Assembly (NCBI GenBank): GCA_015501075.1
Contig: JADNYJ010000200.1
Span: forward strand, 1 to 64,000
Source: Gymnopilus junonius
Lineage: Eukaryota > Basidiomycota > Agaricomycetes > Agaricales > Galerinaceae
Reading direction: 5' to 3'
Length of the DNA: 64,000 bases
In this document: positions 43,774 through 55,445 of the stretch, one piece after another
How positions within the stretch are numbered: position 1 is the first letter of the stretch
Layout: the number at the start of each line of letters is the position of its first letter
Made by a program: the position numbers and the translations under genes
The notes under the pieces: model-generated
Told to the model about the DNA's origin: nothing
Seen by the model: only the letters and a program-made list of their open reading frames with translations
Database searches by the model: none

Positions 43774-46404
43774 ATGTCTCGTGTCTACGGTAACACCTTG
43801 TATACTCCCAAGAAGCTTGACCACTCCAACGGTCATGCTTTCCTCAGTACCGGAGGAGACATTTTCTATTCTCCCAACTGCTCTCGCAAAGTTGACGTAC
43901 CTATGACGGCCGACTCTTCCTACCCATTTAGCATTCGAGACGCTAAATTGGAAAAATTCCTATCACCTCGATGGTGGACAAAACCATACCACTACCTCTC
44001 GTTTATCCCTCTACGACCAGCCTTTGAGGGGATTATTTTTGGTGTCCTCCGTGATATTGTACCGCATGTCGAGCCCATCGAAGGTGGTCGATATGCTCTT
44101 TCATCGCGAAGGGTTGAACTATGGCAGCAAATGGAGGATGCCCTCCTCATGATAGCTCACCATTTGACTCAGCGTTATACTACAGGCATTCGGGCAGCCA
44201 TCAGCCCCATTCCTTCTTCCCTTCTCGGCTTCAAACGATCCTTCTACACCCTTCGTACTGCCCGCCTCCGTGTCGCCGCCTCGCGCGACTGGTTCCTCGT
44301 GTGGATGTCGTTGATTTCAAGCAAAATTGCCGATATCGAAACCAAGGTTCAAGCTCAACCTGACAACAGAGGAGATTGGTTCGCCATTCTCGTCAATCGC
44401 GAAGTTCCGCAGGACTGGTTGAGCGCCATCCAGTCCTCCATCATTTGTGATTTCTCTCAGCAGTGCCCCCGCTTGGCACATTCCTAGATATCCACAATCC
44501 TCACCCTGACCAACCCTCTGTAGAATGGTTTTACTCTTGGAATGTTCCCGTCTGGTATCGCCGGGTTCAGGCCGTGATCAGCCCAAGTTAGAGTACCTCC
44601 AACCCCCTCCGCACCTTTTGCAAGCTGCGACAACTTTCATATCCAAGGTCCCATCTCCTACTTTGCCCCCTCCTTCACCATTACGACCTCGGGAATACTC
44701 TCCTGGTGAATATGAAAGGGAAAAAGATGCTTACCTTGCAACCAAGCCTTGGGAGGCATTTTTCGCTGCTCGCGAGGCTCATAATCAGAAAATTTTGGCT
44801 AAAGAAACCGAAGGTGAGCCAGAAGGCGTCTCGATCATGAAAGGATACCGCCGACGACATCAGCGAATGTCTTTCTCTGGGATTGGAGTCTAGAAGGAGA
44901 AATCGCTCTCATTCGTAGACGTGTTAACAAAAAGGAGCGAGAAGACATCCTTGGCGAACATTCTGCTGCTCAATGCAAGTACGATGCTGTCACCAACGTT
45001 TGGGACGTCTGCGAGTACTTTGGACCTAGTGATCCTGACGACGACGATGACGATGACGACGGCAGCTATTACAACGACCATGATGATTTCAGTCTTGGAC
45101 TCAACACTGACCCCGATACTGCTCGCAAAGAGCACCAAGCATTTATCGACGAGCGTGTCGAACAGGTTCGCGATATGCTACTCCTCAGTATGCGATGAAT
45201 GTTGTTAGATCTTCTGACAGTGGCCCAGAAGTTGATTTGACCCATACTGTTGACGAGCTCGACATCCTTGTATATTTGACCCAATATTACGGTTTTGTGC
45301 CCCCTCTTCCTATTCCTAAAACAGACCCAGTCCCAGTCAGTACTCAAGAATGGGATGACTGTTTGAAATCTATCGGCCTCCGGACCAGTGCATATAATCG
45401 TCCTTGCCCGGGCCTCACTGGCCCTATTGTGAACTTTATTAGGGGTTTGCAAGGACGTGGACCCCAGGGTAATGAATGGGATCTGTTGCCGGGTAATCCC
45501 AGCCATTGGAGCACAGACTGGTTGTTAAAGCCTTTCACAAGCTCAATGACAAGCTCTTCCTCCTCCATCATACCTTTCTGGATGTTGAAAATTCGAGCGA
45601 TTGGCAAATCGGAGTCACCTCATCAACGAATGCTCTTTACATCTTAAGGTACCTTCTTCAGGCACCTGAAAAACCATCTTCTGCGGTCCTCGCACAACAT
45701 CTTGCTGAGCAAGGGGTCCCTTTCCACACTTTCTTGAGATTGGCCCCACTCCCATCATCTATTTCTCTAGATGCGATAACGGTCAGAATTCCTCGACGTG
45801 TCGCTAACTATCATTTTGGACCCGATGATTATCAGACATATGTTGCACAACGTGGGCAACTTTTAACTACTCCTCGAGCTCGTGCCGCTATCCTTCATGG
45901 TGGAATAGTTGGCCGCCTTGCCAAAGAGCATCTTGAAGTCAACTCGGTAACAAACGGCCCATCTTCTGCTGTCACTGTTCACCGACTAGGATGCTCAGTT
46001 GAGATTTCTGGTGCTGCCTACTGGGATGATGGGCTTACAAATGACGAGCTTGCAATAATTTGTGGTTTGTATTGTTGTTATACAGGTATGTCTGACCAAC
46101 TATTACATCATTTTTGTCTGATTATCCTTCAGGTAACGGTGACCAAGTTGCATGGCTATCTTGGTGGCCATTGCCAGAATATTGGGACCAGCACTGGAAC
46201 TCACATAATTGGGGTCATTGGACAGAATGGAATGAGGCCTGGTATCAAGCTCGCCTATTGGGAATCCAAAACGGTGAAGCTGGTTTTGTTCCTTTGTCCC
46301 ATAGTAAGTGGCGGGATCAGAAACTCAAGATAGCGCCTGCTTGGAGAAAGGTCACCAAATGCATTCTTGAACAATCGGACAAAATATTTTCACGCACTGC
46401 ATAA
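43774..46404 (+). pseudogene. Large cargo ORF of a repeated mushroom family, multiple frameshifts
   Basis: Starts MSRVYGNTLYTPKKLDH. Coding text continues across the region but changes frame repeatedly: near 44465 (to VPPLGTFLDIHNPHPDQPS and EWFYSWNVPVWYR), near 44580 (to LEYLQPPPHLLQ), near 44830 (to LDHERIPPTTSANVFLWDW), near 45190 and near 45530. An intron at about 46085-46131 joins CCYTG to NGDQVAWLSWWPLPEYW. The end reads WNSHNWGHWTEWNEAWYQ, then ILEQSDKIFSRTA. An aspartate tract (DDDDDDDDG) lies at about 45040. I recall this Trp-rich C-terminus from many uncharacterised mushroom proteins. Function unknown. The breaks make it non-functional as it stands. Confidence 0.65.
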
Positions 46405-46818
46405 CCTCATTGTGTAATACATTGACACTGTCTTTTATCTAGTGACCCGTTTTACTCCCCTATTGGCAAGGTACCCTGCGGGGAGATATATTTTTTTTCT
46501 AGTTGAAATGTAATCTTTCGGCCAAATATAATTTTTTATAAAATCTTTTGAGAATTTCTTCATTTTATGGAAGGGAAAACAATCAGAAAATTTCTCCTTT
46601 TGTTCCTTTTTCTCCATACAGGTAAATTTTAGATCTTACATTCCAAAACATTTAGGAGAAATGATTCCCTTATGGACAATTTAACGAAACAATAAATTTA
46701 TAATAGACGAAATGTGTTAATTCGGTTCAAAAGAACAATAAAGACATCCTCTTTCGGACCTTCTATTATTGATAAAATGTAACATTTTTTTATTGTTTCA
46801 CTGTTCAGAATAAAGATA

Positions 46819-46890
46819 TGAAACTTAAACAAGCAAGCTAATATTTCACCCAGATTTTACCCTACCTTAAAAAGTCCCCTGCCAGCAGTG
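46819..46890 (-). repeat. Right terminal inverted repeat of the 16.5-kb element
   Basis: Reverse-complement partner of 30403-30474. Inside it, 46440-46800 is AT-rich without a gene and contains the 3' region of the last cargo ORF. Confidence 0.75.
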
Positions 46891-47511
46891 TAGGACACAG
46901 GTGATCACATAAATTTCAATGGTCAAATGCTCTCACCGCAGTCAGAGTAGTTTTCAGGTGTACTAGTAATAGAGTCTTCCGTCGTATTAGAAGGACGAGG
47001 TAATATTAGCCCAAATTAGCCTTTGCTATGTCTTGAAGACCATGTGAGGTCGCGAATGATGTCATCCTAATACCTATAAATCTCTAGAGAACGGAATTCT
47101 CATAATGATGAGACCGAAATAACCTCTGGGTCTAATTTCGCCCCCCATATGTTTCTTTGAATTCGGAGAGACAAGGTTAAAAGTGGCTTCTGTTCACAAA
47201 GGATGTCCGTACGTGGCAGCCCTCGACATTCATATCCACAGCCGTTTGCTGAGTGCACATATCTCTGGACCAAACTGCCTCGACAGACATGGCTGCTCAG
47301 AAAAGACTTCAGTCTAGACTGCCATTGCTGCATCAGGGTATGAAAGTTTGAATTGAGTTTGACCAATTATGATGGTGGCGGCCTGGCCCCTATTTCCCCA
47401 ACAACAACAGAAACGCCGCGCTACATACACGCGTCCAGTCCAAGCATGTCTGCCACATAAATACCGCCAAGCGATACCCGTCTTCATTTAGAAGCATCTC
47501 TATATTTCACC
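46891..47511. promoter_or_regulatory. Upstream region of the D-lactate dehydrogenase gene
   Basis: About 620 bp of single-copy-looking DNA from the end of the mobile element to the ATG at 47512. A minus frame at 47100-47366 has no support. No TATA box was assigned with confidence. Confidence 0.4.
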
Positions 47512-48755
47512 ATGAAGGTCGCTGTATTCGGAACGCGCAGAGTAAGTAGCTGGCAGGCGAGCACTGGCTGTGTTCTTTCACATTTTCTTAATCTGCCTCG
47601 CAGTACGACGTCGAATCCCTGGATGCCGCCCTGAAACTAGTCCCAGAAGGAAGGGAATTGAAGTTCACTTTCCTGGACTCTCTTCTCGATGAAGCCACTG
47701 CCATTCTCGCTGCGGAACACGATGCTGTGTGCCTGTTCGTGAATGATATCTGCGACGCCAAGGTGGTCGAGAGGCTGCACGACCTTGGAGTGGTGAGCAG
47801 CATACTCAAAAGCACAAGCGTTAGTGCTTTGTCTCATCCTCTCCTTTTCACTTCCAGAAATTCATCGCGCTGCGCTGCGCCGGATACAACAATGTCGACC
47901 TCGCCGCCGCCAAGCGTTACAACATGAAAGTTGTTCGTGTACCGTCCTACTCTCCGGAAGCAGTCGCAGAATTCGCTGTTGGGATGCTCCTCACCGTCAT
48001 CAGAAAGTACCACAAAGCCTATAACCGTGTTCGAGAAGGAAACTTCCTTCTGGAGGGCCTTCTGGGGTTCAACGTCCAAGGGAAGACAGTTGGGCTCATC
48101 GGAACTGGACAGATTGGACTTCTCACTGGCAAGATTCTATCGAAAGGCTTCGGCGCTAACGTCATCGCCTACGATCCATATCCTTCCAAAGAAGCTGAAG
48201 AACATGGCATATCCTACGTCGATACTGTGGATGAATTGTTCACTCGTTCAGACATTATCAGTTTGCATTGTCCGCTCGTGGACAGCACGAGGTATATCAT
48301 CAATGACAGTGCGATATCCAAGATGAAGAGAGGAGTCGTCATTATTAACACCTCGCGTGGAGAGCTGATCGACACGTACTCGTTAATACGGTGTGCACCT
48401 TTCTTTGATATTGATCGCTACGGCTCTAAATCATCCATTCCAGTGGGCTAAAGAGTAGTCACATTGGTGCTGTCGGCTTGGATGTCTATGAACGAGAAGC
48501 TGGCTATTTCTTTGCCGATGGTAGCGCCCAGGTCATGACAGATGATGCTTTTGCGCGTCTATTAACTTTCTTCAATGTTTTTGTGAGGTAAGACGTCTTT
48601 ATCAATAACAACGAAACCAAATGCTAATAGACTATTCTAGCGGACACCAAGCATTCTTCACCGCCGAAGCTCTGAAAAACATAGCGAGCACAACCATCCA
48701 GAGCTTGCTTGATCTGGAGGCTCAGAAAGTTTGCAAATACGTCGTCGAGAAATAA
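47512..48755 (+). CDS. D-lactate dehydrogenase (D-2-hydroxyacid dehydrogenase family), 336 aa
   Basis: Five exons join in phase: 47512-47541, 47604-47792, 47858-48390, 48444-48587 and 48641-48755. Start [16 protein letters not shown]. Motifs: [13 protein letters not shown] in the substrate domain, the NAD-binding [20 protein letters not shown] with the catalytic Arg, [14 protein letters not shown] with the Glu, and [12 protein letters not shown] with the catalytic His. This set and the YFF text match fermentative D-LDH enzymes that reduce pyruvate to D-lactate with NADH in the cytosol. Length is typical and no residue is missing. Acquisition from bacteria long ago is possible for this type in fungi, but the introns show it is well settled. 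Confidence 0.9.
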
Positions 48756-48949
48756 ACTTAACGAGGAGCGACGAGCGAGCGTCCGAGAGTAATTTGGTTC
48801 CCCTATTTGAAAGACTGTTCGTAGACAGGGACTACGGTACTTTGGTGTATTGCTGTGGACGTAACATGTCCAGGACATTTTGTCCAGGAGTTTATAATGA
48901 TAGGCCAATAGGCTACAGGAAATTATGATAAACAAGAAAAAGACACATT

Positions 48950-50270
48950 AACTACAGGGTCGATCAAGAAGCGGGACGTGGGATTGCCGACACAACTCGA
49001 TGGCAAATAAAACCATTGGAGTGGTGAACTGGTGAAGCTTCACGCCATTTTTACTTTCTTTTTCCATTACAGTGTACGTCAAAATAGTCTCGGGGATAGC
49101 TTGGAATCTGAAACGGTCCTGGATCCTGATTATCGAGGAAATTTCGGGGTTCACGAAACGCGTTCGTATTGAGAGCGCGATCGATGCCATTTTTTCGGTG
49201 CTGGATAACTTCCGCCCCAGATCCAGACTCATCCAAAGTGTTGTCCACGTTCGCTAGCGCATGATGGAGAAGTTCAATGACTTGGCGCGAATATCCAAGT
49301 ACTCAAACGCATGCCAGTTGAAATAATTATAAATGCACTGTACCTCTGAGCTTATCACTTCAGGTGACCCCACTAATGCTGGTTCATAACGAACGACAGG
49401 TCCAGGCAATTGTGCCTCTGCCGCGCATGGGTCCCGCCTTGAAAATGCTTAAAGTTTTCACTGTAAGATACAGACTCGTCTCTTGATGTGATACTCCATC
49501 TTCTGTTGGGGATCTTTCCTGCACGGTTGCCAGGTACTTTGTACGATGGTTGGGCAGTAAGTGGATGAAATGTAAACTTGCATTGTTGTCTCATAACCAA
49601 GTTGATCAGGACGCAGCAGGACAAAGACAGCGATTAGTCGAACGAAATTCTGAGGCTCCTACATAGTACATGTCTCGTTGTAGGTCAAATTTTATATTTC
49701 TGGCAAAAAAATTCTCGATGCACTGACAGTAAAACCGAACACAAATCGGTGGTATGCTGCTGATGCAGGATTCTGCGGAGACCATGCCCTTCCAGTCTCT
49801 CAATTTGGAACGCTTCATATTCACTACAGCAATTATTTGCTGCGAAAAGGTATGAAGCTGGATGAATATGTCAGGCACTCATAAATAGCACGAACATCGT
49901 AAATCCAAACCTTGGCGCTTTCCGAAGTATTTACATCGTTGATGTATGGGTGCAGAGGCAGTTGAGTCAAGGTTAGGAAACCATCAGGGGATGTACGCGC
50001 CGCACTTTGATCATCAGATTCAAATGACAATCGACCCATTTTGCTGGGCCTATCTTTTCAGAATCGTCTTCATAGTATTGGCAAGTTGCAGAGTCGAAAA
50101 GATCCTGGGCTATGGCATTAAATGTATCGTAGACAGTGTCTTCGTTCTGAATACTGCTTATTGGAAATTGCTGCAACCTTCTCTCTGCATAGCGCCCTTG
50201 CCTCATCATATCGGGGAGTATGCCTTCGATGGTAGACAACGGCACCGGAAACATCTTTTCCATGAATCTC
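48950..50270 (-). pseudogene. Possible relic of a FunK1-type fungal kinase gene
   Basis: On the minus strand, MEKMFPVPLSTIEGILPDMM followed by ENEDTVYDTFNAIAQDLF-like text, KWVDCH and ARTSPDGFLTL resembles the N-terminal region of FunK1 proteins, an expanded kinase-like family in mushrooms. The frames below it (about 49.9-48.95 kb) break off and no kinase motif (HRD, DFG) was found. The gene is therefore truncated or decayed. The assignment rests on recalled sequence pattern only; an unrelated lineage-specific gene is possible. Confidence 0.35.
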
Positions 50271-51369
50271 GCGGTTTCGCGACAACGTGTTTACAAGTTT
50301 TGAAATGTCTAACGCTCTGAATCCACTGCAGAGGAAAAATTAACTCCAATCTTTTATATGTGCACGCAAGGAGAGATGGACTGCTCGACATTTTGGATTG
50401 ACCCAGTTAACTTGAGTAGCAGGTTTCAAGGCTCGATGAGCCATTGAGAGTGAAACACAAAACCCGAGTCAAGCCGGCTGCCTAATCATCTCCATTACAC
50501 ATGAGTGCCAAGCATTGAATTGAAGATCGTCCATGACATGGCCCATCTACAATGATACAAGATACTGTGGATGTTTGTCGGAAGTTGGGAGTAAGCAGCC
50601 GAGAGTCGAATGTCAATGGCACAGACGCACGTGGGCGTTTTCTCTCCCGCGGCAGCGAAGGGCCTCAAGTTCCCTCAACTGTTGAAGCTTTAAGAGAGAG
50701 AAAAATATATTAAATTCCACAGCTTTCCTTATCGCCTCGACAAATTCTATCTACATGCTGAATCACATACATGACTTTCCAAACAAAATACGGTGGTATC
50801 CAAAAAAGATGAAAAGGAAAAGGAAGATGAAAAAGGTTTCGAGTAATCTACGTAATGAACAGCAAGGAAAACATCGACGGAAGAGATGGCTTAACAAGCA
50901 AAACGAAAGAAAGAAAGGTATCAGTAAAGGTTCGGAAAGATTCTGGGCGATTGTTTGGAAAGCATGGATGGGACAGCCAACGTAGGCAGCAGCAAAGCAG
51001 CAATTAGAAGTGATGCCCATGCATACGCGAGGGAAGAGGAGAGATTTGTGGTTGGCAGTAGTCTTGGATATAAGAAGTCTTGTCTGCAGCGAGAGTCGGT
51101 TGGTTGATAGTACAGCAGTTATTACAACTTGAGGAGATTTTGAATGGTGCCAATTGAGATAATAAGGATATATGGGGTAGTATGTATATACAAAGATGCC
51201 GTGGAGTGGTGATGCAAGGCGATGAGTGCGAATTGAGCGAATGTGTTGTGAGTGAGTGGTCAACAGCGATGAGTAAGATGCAAAGTATAGATAGCGATGA
51301 GGGTTTGTGGGACAGATACTTTTGAGTATTTGAAAATGACGAGTTGGCAGTGCAGCTGGTGAAGCTTGA
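50271..51369. other. Intergenic and probable 3' UTR of IRE1
   Basis: The long minus ORF at 50763-51527 includes the end of IRE1 in another frame and is low-complexity, Leu/Phe/Ser-rich text. It is rejected as a gene. The rest shows no domain. Confidence 0.45.
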
Positions 51370-54300
51370 TCATGAATCTGGCAGCTCGAAGTACGTTCTG
51401 AACATCGACTCGGTCGACAAACCCGTTTCCCGGATGACACCGTGTACATGCAAGAATAGCTGAGGATATCTCCTTGTGAAATACCCCAGGAATCCTTCAG
51501 GCATGGGTCCAAGGTGCCGTTTGACATTGTCCGGTAGATCCTGATAATGGTGTTTCTATTTGAAAAAATAATAATAATTAGAACGTCCTCGTCAAAAAGA
51601 GAAATAAAATAAACAACGTACTTTATTCCTCAAAGCCCTCAGGAGATCTTGTACACTCTTGCCATCGTACTTGCGGTATTTGCCCAGATTCTCGATGAAA
51701 ATCTTGTCCAGCTTCGCATGCCAATCATTACCTACCACGCTCAGCGCATCCTTCTCCAATGTGAGCAAATGGGCATCTTTAGGATCCCGACACATGATCT
51801 CGAACCGATCAGAGGCGTCCTGCAGGAAAGTGAGCCGCCTGCCGGGGTCCCAAAAGAAGGGATGCAACAGGCATGTCGTTGTATCCGGTCTGCAACCCGA
51901 ACAACGTGTCTTCAGCAAAGCCCGCGTATAAAAATAAATGAAAGACCCACCTCTGAGGCGCCTCAAAGCTCAGCATAGCACTAATCAAATTCTTCGCCTC
52001 CGTACCCTCCTCCCCGAACCTCTCCAGTCCACTTAAATCCTTACAATCCTTCATAATATTCACTTCCCTCTCAAACCGGTCTCCATATGGATGTCCCCCA
52101 TTTGTAAGGGTATAGTAGAAAAGGCATCCCAACGCAAAGATGTCCACACTCTTCGTCAGCCTGTTGGGCGTGCTCGAAGAGGATGTGGAGCCGCTGCTGC
52201 CTACAGAGGTGTTGTTGCCGTTTATAGTGGCCACTGAGCCTCTTGAGGAGAGCGAGCCGTCGTCTCCTGGTGATGGCTCGTCCAGCTTGACTTTACCACC
52301 CAAAATCTCCGGCGCACGCCAGCCAACTGTACCAGCACCCATCGCACCATGGGCGGTAGGCAGGAAACTCGTCTGGTCCACATCGAGCTTCTTACATAAC
52401 CCAAAGTCCGATATGAGCATCCTATACGCACCCCCTCTCGACCCAGCCCCAAATCCACCCCCAGACTTGGCAGATGACACCAAGATATTCTGTGGTTTGA
52501 TGTCTCTGTGTACTAGCTTGAGTGCGTGTAAGTGCCGCAACCCGCTCGTAATTTGTTTGAGAGCCTTCTTTGGATCGAAATTAATGGCGATGTCCCGCCA
52601 TTGCTCTCTGTCTGGGTTTTCGATGATATCAGCAAGAGAGGCGGGGCAGAGTTCGAGGGCGATGTAGAGGAAGTTGCCGTGAGATTCTTGGTAGTAGTAC
52701 CGGATGACGTTGGGGTGGTCGTCGGATTCTTGGAGGATGGATACTTCGCGTGCGGCGAGGGTGACAAAGTCTTGTAGGAGCCGTTTGACGGCGACGGCTC
52801 GGCCTTGGAGTGAGCCTTGGAACACAACCGTGCCGTGAGAGCCAAAGCCTATTGAATGGTTGAATGGCTGTAAGAATACTGTCTCTATGAAAAACATATG
52901 ACATACCAAGAATTGTATCAGATACAATTAATGAGGGCGGCTGTATTACTGGCGGCTTGGAGGAACTCGTAGTCAGCACTAACGAAGGAGGCTTCTTCTC
53001 TTCCTCCTTAGGGGCTTCACCATCACCTTGCTCCTTATCGTCCTTCTCCGCACTATCACCATTAGCGGTCCCAGCCACGGCACCCTGCTTTCTCTTCTTG
53101 TTACCTCTCTTCCCTCTCCTATTCCTTCGCTTCCCAGGTCCCGCAGAGGTGCCGGGTTCTATGCCCTCTCCTTCACTCATATCATCACCTTCATCTCCGG
53201 CTCCTGGTGTTGGAGTCTCGAGGCCTGCAGTGGGTAGGTCAAAGGAAGGTGTTGCTGGAGTTGAAGGTATAGGGAGTGGAGGCGGAAGATCTTTCTTTGC
53301 TGTCGGTGTGGGCGCATCATCAAGGGCAGGTAAGGGTGAGGATAGCGTCTTAGGCGTTGAAGGTTCTGTTCCAAGGTTGTCTGACGCTGACGTTTCCAAA
53401 GGTTCAGTGATGGCATTGATCTGTGCATTTGCCAATGTATTACCATCGCCTTCCACAACTGGCGGAACCGCGACCTCTTTCTCATCTTGCACCTTTCCTA
53501 CCCTCTTGCTCATTGAGGCTTTCACCTTGGCCCACACTATCCAAAATGTAAAAGCGCCGAACAGGAGACTAACAATCACAGCTTCCCAAATCCCACCAAT
53601 AACATGCTCACTTCCTGAGCCAATGGTTCCAAGGAAATTTGCGGAGGGGTGGCCTGGACCTTGGATCGAAAGCACTGAAGGATTGCTCAAGTTATCGCCA
53701 TCCTCAGCAGTACCAGCATTCCACGCGGGGCTGCCCATGCTGCCTACCACGACTGGCCGTTGCTGTTGATGACCGCCCATAGGCTGCTGTGCGGCAGGTA
53801 TTTGGGACTTTGGACCATCTAAGAGCCTCTTCATCCTCCCTTCGAGTCCGTCTCCACTATCTAGAGCTCTGACACCTATCAAGCATAGTGGATCGTAGGG
53901 ATTGTCGAGACAGTGGTCAAGGTCAGGCTCGTGGTGCTCGCCAGGTGAAAGAGACTTCTCTTGAACTTCATGTTGACGATTTTCGCCGGCAGGCAAGCCG
54001 TGTCGTTCAGCACCGCCAAAGACGACGAGGGGGTAACGGTCTGGGCTCATGACGAAGAGGCTTTCTGTTCCGTCTACCAGACCAACGAAAGCGGTGCCCA
54101 TATTCCGTAAGATTGGATCGGGTAGGCCTGACCCAGTAAGTTTTGGGAAGAGATCTTGAAGACGGGGTCGGGGTTGAAGGAGAACGAAGGGATGGGAGGG
54201 GTGTTGGAGAGGTGATGACTGAGATTGCAGTATGTCAAATATTGCGACTCTGCAAAGGGATGAACATAAATGTGGAATGATGAAACAGAAAGACCTACAT

Positions 54301-55353
54301 AGGCGCGGTAAAATGTTGACCCCAAAGAGGTCTGCCGACTTCTCCGTCCTTGGAATTCTCGTCTTTCGCACGGAAGGCAACGATTTCGCCGTTAGTGAGA
54401 GGCTGGATGTACATATCATCTGGAGTGCGACGGTAGATGGCTTGGAGGTGGTTATCTTTGTTGTTGGGACCGTAGGTAGAGAAAGAAAGTTCCTGGGCAG
54501 GTGGGGCTGGCTTGCCGGGTTTAGGTTTCTTGTGGATAGATATGATATAGTCTAAATTGAAAGTTAGAATACACCGGTGGGTTCAGTGTCACTATAGCTT
54601 GCCTGTGCGACCAATGTACACCTCTGTCGGTGCTGAGATGGGAGGCTTGCTCCCTTCGAGCTCGTCCAAGTCGATTGGAGTATCTTGGTATTCGTCCGGG
54701 ATAAAAGGACACTCTGCATTGAGAGTAGCCTTGATCTTGCCGGTCTCCAGCTCAATCAACAGCAGGGAAGTCTCCTTCCTACCTACAAAGAATTTGGTGT
54801 CTTCCCCGTTGACCGAAGTAAACGGCGAAATGTCAACGAGCTCCGCCATGGAGAACGGAAAGCGCTGAAGCGGGGATGATGGTGAATGGAGGACATAGAT
54901 GTCGCCCGACTGGGGCTCGATGATGTACGTCTCATGCTGGCCATCTTCTGAATCATCATCTGCAAAGTCCGGGTCGTATTTCGGATGGGTGGTGCGGATG
55001 AGCGGGGAGAGAGAGGAAGGTGCGGATACGCTGGTGGTGGTAGCGAAGGAGGACATGGACCAGAGCACATGGCCCGAGGTCCTGTTGAGCGCATGGAACT
55101 TGCCATCGACGGAGGAGACGAGGACGATGTCGAGCAGACTGTGGTCTTTGGCGATGTCGTGTGTCGACTCCTCGATCGGCGGCAGGCTGTAGCGCTGGGC
55201 GGCGCTGTAGTCGGTGAGTAAGGGTCGGCGCTGGACAAGTGCTTGGGACTCAGCGGCGAGCACCCTTGACCACAGCAGCAGAACGGCGAGGACGGTGGAG
55301 ACGACGAGGAGGGCCATGAACGGACATCCAGCTACTGTCGTGGAACTAAGCAA
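51370..55353 (-). CDS. IRE1: IRE1: ER stress sensor kinase and endoribonuclease, 1232 aa
   Basis: Six exons join in phase: 54603-55353, 54299-54551, 52907-54249, 51951-52848, 51622-51889 and 51370-51555. The N-terminal hydrophobic stretch ALLVVSTVLAVLLLW is a signal sequence. The lumenal sensor has beta-propeller-like text (VLVSSVDGKFHALNRTSG, YIGRT). One membrane span, AVIVSLLFGAFTFWIVW, is followed by a long acidic/basic linker (RRNRRGKRGNKKRK). The kinase has LGFGSHGTVVF, AVKR, HRDIKPQNIL and SDFGLCKK, with a Ser/Asn/Gly-rich insert before TKSVDIFALGCLFYY. The RNase (KEN) domain includes DLLRALRNKKHHYQDLPDNV and ends FRTYFELPDS. IRE1 senses unfolded proteins in the ER and splices the HAC1/XBP1-type mRNA. 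The first intron begins GC (GCAAGC) rather than GT. All key residues seen are present. Confidence 0.95.
54552..54602 (-). other. GC-AG intron in IRE1
   Basis: The exon ends ...CGC ACA G and the intron starts GCAAGC. It ends TTTAG before AC TAT ATC. Only this GC donor keeps the frame IGRT-DYIISIHKKP. Confidence 0.7.
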
Positions 55354-55445
55354 CTCAGTGGTGGCTGTGTCTTGTCAGAATACCTCCGCCCACTGTCAGT
55401 CTAGATCTTTCCTTAGCATGACATGTAAACAGTTTATTCCTGCTA

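Larger units (their letters stand above)
30403..46890. mobile_element. 16.5-kb CACTA/EnSpm-like element with Tnp2 and extra genes
   Basis: The left end reads CACTGCTGGCACGGGACTTT and the right end, reversed, CACTGCTGGCAGGGGACTTT. The match continues for about 70 bp (about eight differences), through GGTAAAATCT and GGTGAAAT words that also recur further in. Between them lie a Tnp2 transposase (30930-34604), a WD40 protein, three small or medium unknown genes and one large decayed ORF, arranged with short spacers. The flanking triplets, TGT and TAG, do not match. A clear 3-bp duplication is therefore missing, and the single-element reading is an inference from ends plus content. The same terminal word occurs on the small MITE at 23282-23496. 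Confidence 0.65.

Noticed and set aside
50763..51527. A 254-codon minus ORF at the end of IRE1
   Set aside because: It overlaps the last IRE1 exon in another frame and is Leu/Phe/Ser-rich low-complexity text typical of untranslated DNA read by chance.
52140..52667. A 175-codon plus ORF opposite IRE1
   Set aside because: It is a shadow of the IRE1 kinase exon on the other strand.
52957..53769. A 270-codon plus ORF opposite IRE1
   Set aside because: It is the antisense of the low-complexity IRE1 linker and shows no domain.
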